Positions 58,071 through 64,000 of a DNA stretch of 64,000 bases are shown one piece after another (position 1 is the first letter of the stretch; every line of letters starts with the position of its first letter). Origin of the DNA: Thermoleophilum album (GTDB lineage: Bacteria > Actinomycetota > Thermoleophilia > Solirubrobacterales > Thermoleophilaceae). A model generated the notes under the pieces. That model was given only the letters and a program-made list of their open reading frames with translations. It was not told where the DNA came from and did no database searches. The position numbers and the translations under genes are program-made. The stretch lies in contig NZ_CP066171.1 of NCBI RefSeq assembly GCF_028867705.1, positions 1,054,001 through 1,118,000 on the forward strand. Direction: 5' to 3'.

Positions 58071-60332
58071 CTAGTGGCGGCCGCCGCGCCGGCGTCCGTT
58101 GCCGCCTCGGTCAGGGCGCTCGCCACGGCCGCCGCGGTCGCTGCGCTCGGACCCCTCGCGCGACGAGCGGTCGCCGGTGCCGATCCGCGCCAGCTCCTCT
58201 GGGGTCTTGCCTTGGATCTCGGGATCGTCGGCGAGTCGCAGACCGATCCGTCCGCGCTCGCGGTCGACCTCGACAACCTTCACCCGCAGCTCGTCGCCAC
58301 GCTTCAGCACCTCTTCGACCGTGCGCGGGCGACGCCCCGGCGCGATGTTCGAGATGTGCAGCAGCCCGTCGGTGCCTTTCGACAGTTCGACGAACGCACC
58401 GAAAGTGGTCGTCTTGACGACACGGCCGACGTACTCGTCGCCGACCTCGACCTCCTTGGTCAGCATGCGGATGCGCTGCACGAGCTGCTCGCCGAGCTCA
58501 CCGTCGCGCGCATAGATCCGCACCGTGCCGTCCTCGTCGACATCGATCTCGGCGTCGTACTCCTCTTGCAGGGCGCGGATCGTCTCGCCGCCCTTGCCGA
58601 TCAACGCGCCGATCTTCTCGGGGTCGATCTTGACCTGGGTGATGCGCGGCGCGTGCGGCGAGAGCGTCGACCGCGGCTCGGCGATCACCGCGCGCATCTT
58701 CTCGAGGATCTCGAGCCGCGCCTTGCGTGCCTGGGCGAGCGCGTCACGCAAAATGTCGAAGGTAACGCCCGAGATCTTGATGTCCATCTGGAGCGCGGTG
58801 ACGCCCCGTTCGGTGCCGGCGACCTTGAAGTCCATGTCGCCGAGGTGGTCTTCGACACCGGCGATGTCGGTGAGGATGATGTAGTCGTCACCCTCCTTGA
58901 TTAGGCCCATCGCGATGCCGGCGACCGGGCGCTTGATCTTCACGCCGGCGTCCATCAGCGCGAGCGTCGAGCCGCATACCGACGCCATCGACGAGGAGCC
59001 GTTCGACTCGAGGATGTCCGACACGACGCGGATCGTGTACGGAAACTCGTCCTCGGTGGGGATCACCGGCACGAGCGCCCGCTCGGCAAGCGCTCCGTGA
59101 CCGATGTCGCGCCGCTTCGGGCCTCGCATCGGGCCCGTTTCGCCGACGCAGAACGGCGGGAAGTTGTAGTGGTGGAGGTAGCGCTTGTACTCGACCAAGC
59201 CGAGATCGTCGAGCTTCTTCTCGTCACGCGTGGTGCCGAGAGTCGCGACCGAGAACGCCTGCGTCTGACCGCGCGTGAACAGCGCCGAACCGTGCGTGCG
59301 CGGCGCGACGCCGACTTCGATCGAGATCGGCCGGATCTCGTCGGCGGCGCGTCCGTCGGGGCGCTTCTTGGCCACCGCGATGCGCGTACGGATGATGTCT
59401 TTCTCGAGCTTGTCGAACGCCAGCTGTACTGCTTTGCGGCGCTCGAGAGCAGCGGCTGGATCGAGACCGGCGAGTGCCTCCTCGCCCGCGAACTCGGCAA
59501 GCACGCGCTCCTCGACTTGTTTCGTCGCTTCCTGGCGGGCGAGCTTGTCCTCGACTTGGGTCGCGGCGTCGAGATCGTCGCCGAAGCGCTCGCGGATCTG
59601 CTCGTAGAGCGCGCGGTCGACCTCGGGAGCGCGCACCTCGATCTTCGGCTTGCCCACCTTCTCGCGCAGCTCCCACTGCGCCCGGCAGATGCGCTTGATC
59701 TCGCCGTGGGCGATGTCGAGAGCGTCGAGGATCACGGCCTCGGGCACCTCGTCGGCGCCGGCCTCGACCATCAGGATCGCCTCCTCGGTGCCGGCGACGA
59801 CCAGGTCGAGCGGGCTCTCCAAAAGCCAGTCCTCGTCGGGATTGATGAGGAAGTTGCCCTCGCGGTCGAGCCCCACACGCACCGCACCGACCGGCATCGG
59901 GAACGGGATGTCGGACACCATCAGGGCGGCGCTCGCGCCGTTCATCGCCAGCACGTCGTAGGGATGCTTGTGGTCGACCGAGAGCGGGATCGCGATCAGC
60001 TGCGTCTCGCGCGTCCACCCCTTGGGGAAGAGCGGCCGCAGCGGTCGGTCGATCATCCGCGCGACGAGAATCGCCTTCTCGCCCGCCCGTCCCTCGCGGC
60101 GGAAGAAGCTGCCGGGGATCTTGCCCGCCGCGTACATCCGCTCTTCGACGTCGACGGTCAGCGGCAAGAAGTCGACGTCGCGGTCGGCGCCGGCCGTAGC
60201 CGTGCACAGCACCATCGTCTCGCCCGAGCTCACCAGTACGGCGCCGTTCGCCTGCCGAGCGAGACGGCCGGTCTCGAAAGTGATCTGCTTGCGCTCGACC
60301 TCGATCGAGACCCGCGTTGCCTCTAGATTCAT
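58071..60332 (-). CDS. pnp: Polynucleotide phosphorylase
   Basis: A 753-residue phosphorolytic 3'-5' exoribonuclease. Two RNase PH domains frame a helical linker: FFRREGRAGEKAILVARMID in the first, and FTRGQTQAFSVATLG, ESNGSSSMASVCGSTLALMD and the metal-site DIAGVEDHLGDMDFK in the second. A KH domain (GALIGKGGETIRAL) and S1 domain (YVGRVVKTTTFGAFVELSKG) follow. The C-terminus is an Arg/Gly-rich RGG-like tail that could bind RNA. ATG 60332 is chosen; ATG 60338 is two codons upstream. Confidence 0.97.
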   Translation of the reverse strand: MNLEATRVSIEVERKQITFETGRLARQANGAVLVSSGETMVLCTATAGADRDVDFLPLTVDVEERMYAAGKIPGSFFRREGRAGEKAILVARMIDRPLRPLFPKGWTRETQLIAIPLSVDHKHPYDVLAMNGASAALMVSDIPFPMPVGAVRVGLDREGNFLINPDEDWLLESPLDLVVAGTEEAILMVEAGADEVPEAVILDALDIAHGEIKRICRAQWELREKVGKPKIEVRAPEVDRALYEQIRERFGDDLDAATQVEDKLARQEATKQVEERVLAEFAGEEALAGLDPAAALERRKAVQLAFDKLEKDIIRTRIAVAKKRPDGRAADEIRPISIEVGVAPRTHGSALFTRGQTQAFSVATLGTTRDEKKLDDLGLVEYKRYLHHYNFPPFCVGETGPMRGPKRRDIGHGALAERALVPVIPTEDEFPYTIRVVSDILESNGSSSMASVCGSTLALMDAGVKIKRPVAGIAMGLIKEGDDYIILTDIAGVEDHLGDMDFKVAGTERGVTALQMDIKISGVTFDILRDALAQARKARLEILEKMRAVIAEPRSTLSPHAPRITQVKIDPEKIGALIGKGGETIRALQEEYDAEIDVDEDGTVRIYARDGELGEQLVQRIRMLTKEVEVGDEYVGRVVKTTTFGAFVELSKGTDGLLHISNIAPGRRPRTVEEVLKRGDELRVKVVEVDRERGRIGLRLADDPEIQGKTPEELARIGTGDRSSREGSERSDRGGRGERPDRGGNGRRRGGRH

Positions 60333-60406
60333 TCCCATCCTTTCACCGCCGCCTCCGGTTGGCGGCCGAACTTGCTTCGATCCTCGCTAGAGCGGGGCCG
60401 ATGCTA
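60333..60406 (-). promoter_or_regulatory. pnp leader with -10 box and hairpin
   Basis: The minus strand shows TAGCAT (60406-60401) about 68 nt before the ATG. A perfect stem-loop follows near the start codon: GCCGCC (60348-60353) with GGCGGC (60361-60366), loop 7 nt. E. coli pnp is autoregulated through a leader hairpin cut by RNase III; the same idea here is only inference. Confidence 0.4.
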
Positions 60407-60440
60407 GCAGCGGCAACGCCGCTTCGAGGGGGCGTGCAGG

Positions 60441-61010
60441 TCACAACGCCGGCGGCGTCTGGGTGTAACGCTGCCCACCGACGAAGAACGTCGGCGTCGC
60501 GACGACCCCGGCGCGCAGGCCGCTTGCGATGTCGCGCTCGACGCGCGCGGCGACCGCGCGCGAGCGTCGATCGCGTTCGAAACGTTCGAGGTCGAGACCA
60601 AGCTTCCGCGCTCGCTCCCAGAGGTGCGGCGGATCGACTCGCCCCTGGTCGACGAACAAAGAATCAGCGTACTCCCAGAACGCGCCCTGCCGTGCCGCCG
60701 CCTCGGCGGCGGTGGCGAGTGCGAACGCGCGCCTGTGTACCGAGCGCACCGGAAAGTGGCGGAACACCACGCGCACGCGGTCGGCGCGCGTCGCGAGCTC
60801 GCCGTGGGCGCGCGCGCAGTATGGGCATTCGAAGTCAGCGAAGAAGAACACCAGCGTCGACCCTTCGCCGCGGATGTGGTCGTCGGCGGCGAGGGCAGGC
60901 GGGGCGCTCGTCAGGTCACGCTGCAGCTTGACGCTCGAGTTCGTCGAAAACGAGGTTGATACCGGGGATCTCGAGCGGTGTCGGCGACTTGTGCGCCCAG
61001 CGCACGACAC
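60441..61010 (-). CDS. DsbA-like/thioredoxin-4 family disulfide oxidoreductase
   Basis: A thioredoxin-fold protein with C-P-Y-C (FFADFECPYCARAH) and the cis-Pro segment GVVATPTFFVGG, matching the DsbA/DSBA-like Thioredoxin_4 family. No signal peptide is visible, so it is probably cytoplasmic. The only standard in-frame start is GTG 61010, which makes a 95-bp overlap with the peroxiredoxin gene and adds about 30 non-conserved residues; the protein seems to begin near 60914-60926, where only CTG codons are in frame. The bacterioferritin-comigratory-type peroxiredoxin gene beside it suggests a thiol-redox partner. Confidence 0.78.
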   Translation of the reverse strand: MSCAGRTSRRHRSRSPVSTSFSTNSSVKLQRDLTSAPPALAADDHIRGEGSTLVFFFADFECPYCARAHGELATRADRVRVVFRHFPVRSVHRRAFALATAAEAAARQGAFWEYADSLFVDQGRVDPPHLWERARKLGLDLERFERDRRSRAVAARVERDIASGLRAGVVATPTFFVGGQRYTQTPPAL

Positions 61011-61383
61011 CGTCGGGATCGATCAACACGAGCGCGCGCTCGCCGTGCCCGCGCTCCTCGATGTAATAGCCGTACGAGCGCGTTACAGCGCCCTTGGGAT
61101 GAAAGTCAGCGAGTAGACGCGTCGTGATGCCAAGCTTCTGGCGGAACGCCCGGTGGCAGAACGCCGAATCGACGGAGATGCCGAGCACCTCAACGCCGCG
61201 CTCGCGCAACTCGGGCAGCGCCTCTTCGTAGACGCTCAACTGGTCGGTGCAGACAGGGCTGAAGTCGAGCGGGTAGAAGACGAGCAGCACCCAGCGGCCG
61301 CGCAGGTCCGACAGCCGGATTTCGTTGCCCTCGTGATCGGGAAGGACGAAGTCGGAAGCCGGCTGACCGACCGCGACCGCCAT
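60916..61383 (-). CDS. Peroxiredoxin (AhpC/TSA family, Bcp/AhpE-like)
   Basis: A 155-residue peroxidase. The peroxidatic Cys is in PLDFSPVCTDQLSVYEE, followed by the catalytic-site Arg region; GISVDSAFCHRAF carries an extra Cys that could resolve. The SPVCTDQ context is AhpC-like rather than the TPGCT of classical Bcp. It starts 2 nt after the rpsO stop, so it belongs to the rpsO-pnp operon. Confidence 0.9.
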   Translation of the reverse strand: MAVAVGQPASDFVLPDHEGNEIRLSDLRGRWVLLVFYPLDFSPVCTDQLSVYEEALPELRERGVEVLGISVDSAFCHRAFRQKLGITTRLLADFHPKGAVTRSYGYYIEERGHGERALVLIDPDGVVRWAHKSPTPLEIPGINLVFDELERQAAA

Positions 61384-61385
61384 CG

Positions 61386-61655
61386 CTACCGCCGCAGACC
61401 GAGCTCGCCGATGATCTTGCGGTAGCGGTCGACGTCGCGGCTTTCGAGGTAGCGGAGCAGGCGACGGCGCTTGCCCACCAGCATCAACAACCCGCGCCGC
61501 GAGTGGTGGTCCTTGCGGTGGGTGCGCAGGTGCTCGGTGAGGTGGTTGATCCGCTCGGTGAGCAGCGCAATCTGGACCTCGGGGGATCCCGTGTCGTGCG
61601 GGTTGCGGCCGAACCGCTCGACGATCTCGCGCTTTCGCTCGCTGGTCAGCGTCAT
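61386..61655 (-). CDS. rpsO: 30S ribosomal protein S15
   Basis: An 89-residue S15 that binds 16S rRNA and nucleates the platform. [18 protein letters not shown] and [20 protein letters not shown] are unmistakable, ending in [15 protein letters not shown] 61655 is the family's normal start; a longer frame upstream is not S15-like. TAGCTT lies 10 nt upstream. Confidence 0.98.
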   Translation of the reverse strand: MTLTSERKREIVERFGRNPHDTGSPEVQIALLTERINHLTEHLRTHRKDHHSRRGLLMLVGKRRRLLRYLESRDVDRYRKIIGELGLRR

Positions 61656-61665
61656 CGCCGCGGGA

Positions 61666-61671
61666 AAGCTA
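61666..61671 (-). promoter_or_regulatory. Candidate -10 box (TAGCTT) for rpsO
   Basis: On the minus strand TAGCTT (61671-61666) ends 10 nt before the rpsO ATG; no SD is seen. Confidence 0.35.
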
Positions 61672-61720
61672 CCACGGCGAACGGCGCGGCCAATCGCTCG
61701 CACGCAGCGCGCCGGCGCTT

Positions 61721-62641
61721 TCAACTACCGTGCAGGACCGCGCGATCGAGCTGGGCGAGCTGGGCGGTGGCGCGCGCACACGCCTCGCGCGCCTGTTCGA
61801 CGTCGATGCGCATCTGCGCGACGAGCTCGCTCGCCGAGGCGAAACGCAGCTCGTCGCGGAGGCGTTCGATGAAAGCGAGGCGCAGCCGCTTGCCGTAGAG
61901 GTCGCCGGCGAAATCGATCAGGTACGCCTCGACGAGCAGCCCGCGCGCACTCGTAAACGTTGGTCGCTCGCCGATCGACACCGCAGCTGGCTGCCCGTCG
62001 GCGAGGGCGGCGTAGATCCCCTTGGCGGGCAAACACAGCCGCGGGTCGGGGACGATGTTGGCGGTCGGAAACCCGAGCTCGCGGCCGCGCCGGTCGCCGT
62101 GCGTAACTTCCCCCTCGAAGAGAAAGGGATGGCCCAGCAGCTCAGCTGCTGCTAGCACCTCGCCGCCGGCCACGAGCTCGCGGATGCGGCTCGAGGAGAT
62201 CGGCTCGCCGCCGGCGCTCGCGAGCGGGACGACGCGCGTCTCGAACCTGTCGTCGCGCGCCAGGAGTTCGGCGTCACCCGCTGCGCCACGCCCGAAGCGA
62301 AAGTTCTCGCCCACCGAGACGAACTCCGCCGTGAGTTGTTCGACGATCACTTCGTCGACGAAGCGCTCGGCGGGCGTGTCGGCGAGGCGCTGGTCGAACC
62401 GTGCGACGACGAGCTCCTCCACCCCCAGAGCGGCGAGCAGATCGCGCTTGATCGCTAGCGGCGAGAGCAGTGGCGGTGCGGCGTCGGGACGCAGCACCGC
62501 GAGCGGGTGCGGTTCGAAGGTGAGCACGGTGTCGCAACCGGCGATAACTCGGCGGTGGCCGCGGTGCACGCCGTCGAAAGTGCCGATCGCGACCCGTCGA
62601 CCGGGGCGGGGCCGCACCTCGTCTAACCACAGGAACTTCAT
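61721..62641 (-). CDS. ribF: Bifunctional riboflavin kinase/FAD synthetase
   Basis: A 306-residue enzyme that converts riboflavin to FMN and then FAD. The N-terminal adenylyltransferase domain shows [15 protein letters not shown] and the [10 protein letters not shown] loop; the C-terminal flavokinase domain has [15 protein letters not shown] and [15 protein letters not shown]. It lies between truB and rpsO as in most bacteria. Confidence 0.96.
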   Translation of the reverse strand: MKFLWLDEVRPRPGRRVAIGTFDGVHRGHRRVIAGCDTVLTFEPHPLAVLRPDAAPPLLSPLAIKRDLLAALGVEELVVARFDQRLADTPAERFVDEVIVEQLTAEFVSVGENFRFGRGAAGDAELLARDDRFETRVVPLASAGGEPISSSRIRELVAGGEVLAAAELLGHPFLFEGEVTHGDRRGRELGFPTANIVPDPRLCLPAKGIYAALADGQPAAVSIGERPTFTSARGLLVEAYLIDFAGDLYGKRLRLAFIERLRDELRFASASELVAQMRIDVEQAREACARATAQLAQLDRAVLHGS

Positions 62642-62753
62642 CGACCAGCGCCCTTGCGCTCGAGGGTGCGCACGGGGACCGCAGCGCGGCTTTTGCTCGG
62701 GGCCGGTGCCTGCCTTCGAATGACCATCTCGCCTCGTTGGCTGGCTGTCGCGT

Positions 62754-63632
62754 TCAGGAGGACGGCAGCAGCCTTGGGAACACTAAGGCCGGTCGCAGCA
62801 GTCCGTCGCGCGACTCGGCGACAGCGACGAGGCGCCCCTGCTCGTCGAGGACGCGCACGATCGCGTCCCGGCTCTCGGTGAGCCGCCCGCGCACTGCGCG
62901 CACCGGCAGCGCACGACCGTTGGCGAGCGCCCGCTCCCCGAGGTCGTCAACCGTGACCGCGGGCAGGAAGGCGAGCGCTTCGCCGAGCGGTACGACCCGT
63001 TCCGGATCGGCGTCGCGCAGATCGAAGGGACCTATACGCGTCCGCACGAGCCGCTCGCAGTACGCGTCACCGAGATCGGCGACGAGCTGGCGAATGTACG
63101 TGCCGGCCGAACACTCGATTTCGAACTCTGCTCGCTCGTCGTCATGCGCGAGCAGCTCGGCCCGATACACGGTGATCTCGCGGGCAGGCAACGCCGGCTG
63201 AGCGCCGCGCCGCGCGAGCCGGTAGGCGCGCTCGCCGCCCACCTTCACCGCCGAGTAGGCCGGTGGTACCTGGCGCTGCCGCCCGGTGGGGATGGCGAGC
63301 CGCTGCGGTCTACGGCCTGTGTGCTCGATCTCGCCCTCGGGATCACCGGTGGTCGAGCGCCAGCCGAGGCGCGCCACCGCCCGATAGGTCTTGGGCAGAC
63401 CGACGAACCAGCGTTGTGCTCGCGTCGCCCGGCCGAGCAGGATCAGGAGCAAACCCTCGGCGAAGGGGTCGAGCGTGCCAGCGTGGCCGACCTTTGTGCT
63501 GCGCGGGCACCGTCGCCGCACGGCAGCCACGGCGTCGTGCGACGTCGGTCCTGGCGGTTTCGGGTAGAGGATGACACCGCCCTCCGCCGGCACCGCGAGC
63601 CTGGCAGTTGTCTCTCTCCCTCGCTCCGCCAT
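62754..63632 (-). CDS. truB: tRNA pseudouridine(55) synthase
   Basis: A 292-residue pseudouridine synthase for U55 in the T-loop of tRNAs. The catalytic Asp is in VGHAGTLDPFAEGLL; KPPGPTSHDAV, PPAYSAVKVGGERAYRLAR and YIRQLVADLGDA are family blocks. The 112-nt gap to ribF (62642-62753) shows no supported gene. Confidence 0.95.
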   Translation of the reverse strand: MAERGRETTARLAVPAEGGVILYPKPPGPTSHDAVAAVRRRCPRSTKVGHAGTLDPFAEGLLLILLGRATRAQRWFVGLPKTYRAVARLGWRSTTGDPEGEIEHTGRRPQRLAIPTGRQRQVPPAYSAVKVGGERAYRLARRGAQPALPAREITVYRAELLAHDDERAEFEIECSAGTYIRQLVADLGDAYCERLVRTRIGPFDLRDADPERVVPLGEALAFLPAVTVDDLGERALANGRALPVRAVRGRLTESRDAIVRVLDEQGRLVAVAESRDGLLRPALVFPRLLPSS

Positions 63633-63677
63633 CGCTCTCCGCCGCGCCGCACCCGTGGCGAATGGCAGCCCGCTGCG

Positions 63678-64000
63678 TCAGGCGGAGTCGTCGAGCTGTG
63701 CACGCAGGAGCTGGGTCACGGTGGCGATGACTTCCTCGTGCGGCACGTCGGTGGTGAACCCGGCCGCCTGGCGGTGACCGCCACCGCCGAAGGCACGCGC
63801 TATGGCCGACACGTCGACGCCGCGACTCGACGTGCGCAAGCTGACCTTGCGCAGCCCGCGCCGACCGTCGTCGAGCTTGTCGCGCACGAGCACCGCCACC
63901 ACCGTTCCCTCGACGGCACGGAGCTGCTCGACGATGCCCTCGGAGTCAGACTCGCTGGCGCCCGCCTCCTCGAAGTCGGCGCGCGTCAACAGCGTGGCGG
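63678..64000 (-). CDS. nrnA: Bifunctional oligoribonuclease/PAP phosphatase, C-terminal part (5' end outside window)
   Basis: The frame runs off the right edge, so only the last 107 residues are here. They match the DHHA1 domain of NrnA: VSLRTSSRGVDVSAIARAFG followed by the diagnostic GGGGHRQAAGF, which binds RNA or nucleotide. NrnA degrades nanoRNAs and dephosphorylates pAp. The order nrnA-truB-ribF-rpsO is that of the infB region in actinobacteria, so rbfA and infB are expected just beyond the edge. Confidence 0.9.
   Translation of the reverse strand, partial: ATLLTRADFEEAGASESDSEGIVEQLRAVEGTVVAVLVRDKLDDGRRGLRKVSLRTSSRGVDVSAIARAFGGGGHRQAAGFTTDVPHEEVIATVTQLLRAQLDDSA

Noticed and set aside
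56750-58417. Long plus-strand frame (about 555 residues) opposite the M16 peptidase and the pnp end
   Set aside because: It crosses two well-supported genes on the other strand and its translation is low complexity with no motif.
1-64000. CRISPR arrays, tRNA/rRNA genes, insertion sequences or prophage
   Set aside because: No regularly spaced repeats, cloverleaf or rRNA-like sequence, transposase or integrase was seen; nearly all sequence is accounted for by conserved housekeeping genes.

Overview
The window is a stretch of high-GC actinobacterial chromosome, roughly 70% GC by eye, packed with housekeeping genes. Several features suggest a deep-branching, compact actinobacterium, most likely of class Thermoleophilia (Thermoleophilum/Solirubrobacterales type): a one-motif RsiG-like protein, the actinobacterial gene orders pnp-M16 protease-dapB, dapA-rnj-ftsK and cinA-recA-recX-miaB-miaA-dapF-hflX, a Zn-ribbon/FHA gene next to an FtsR-like regulator, and a c-di-AMP riboswitch before a cell-wall gene. 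The taxonomic call is inference; no rRNA is present. I see no tRNA, rRNA, insertion sequence, prophage or CRISPR array.

Layout. 1-7.0 kb (+): tail of an unidentified gene, proS, a CDP-alcohol phosphatidyltransferase, then rsiG-like, Zn-ribbon/FHA and MerR (FtsR-like) genes, apt, a small SRPBCC protein and an alkyl-DHAP-synthase-like flavoprotein. 7-12 kb: a membrane protein joining a sigma-region-4-like helix-turn-helix to an RskA-type C-terminus, a hotdog thioesterase, NAD synthetase and a wax ester synthase/DGAT. 12-18 kb: ydaO (c-di-AMP) riboswitch and a secreted RlpA-like protein, two SDR enzymes, an MMPL transporter with palindromes upstream, an OsmC-like protein. 18-24.3 kb (-): two large secreted proteins, an Ig-like repeat protein and a subtilisin-like protease, overlapping by 4 bp. 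24.7-30 kb: DUF2905, P450, OsmC, thioredoxin-TPR, HAD phosphatase and class II amidotransferase. 30-33.3 kb (+): lipid kinase, MurT and GatD.

33.3-50.7 kb (-) is a long conserved run: pilB-like ATPase, dut, hflX, DUF429, dapL, dapF, miaA, a bacterial eRF1-like (baeRF) gene, miaB, recX, recA, thpR, cinA, a RodZ-like gene and ftsK. After a two-component pair (+, 50.8-53.0 kb) the minus-strand run resumes with rnj, dapA, dapB, an M16 peptidase, pnp, a DsbA-like protein, a peroxiredoxin, rpsO, ribF, truB and the end of nrnA.

How it fits together. dapA, dapB, dapL and dapF outline diaminopimelate synthesis by the LL-DAP-aminotransferase shortcut. MurT/GatD, the RlpA-like protein and FtsK belong to envelope and division. 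Both tRNA A37 enzymes (MiaA, MiaB) flank a release-factor-like protein. Two second messengers are implied: c-di-GMP (RsiG) and c-di-AMP (riboswitch). Many genes overlap by exactly 4 bp (GTGA, ATGA or TTGA), and many transcription-unit starts have a TAnnnT box 6-10 nt before the start codon with no Shine-Dalgarno sequence, suggesting widespread leaderless transcription. The most unusual protein-level observation is a DapF with serine at both catalytic cysteine positions.
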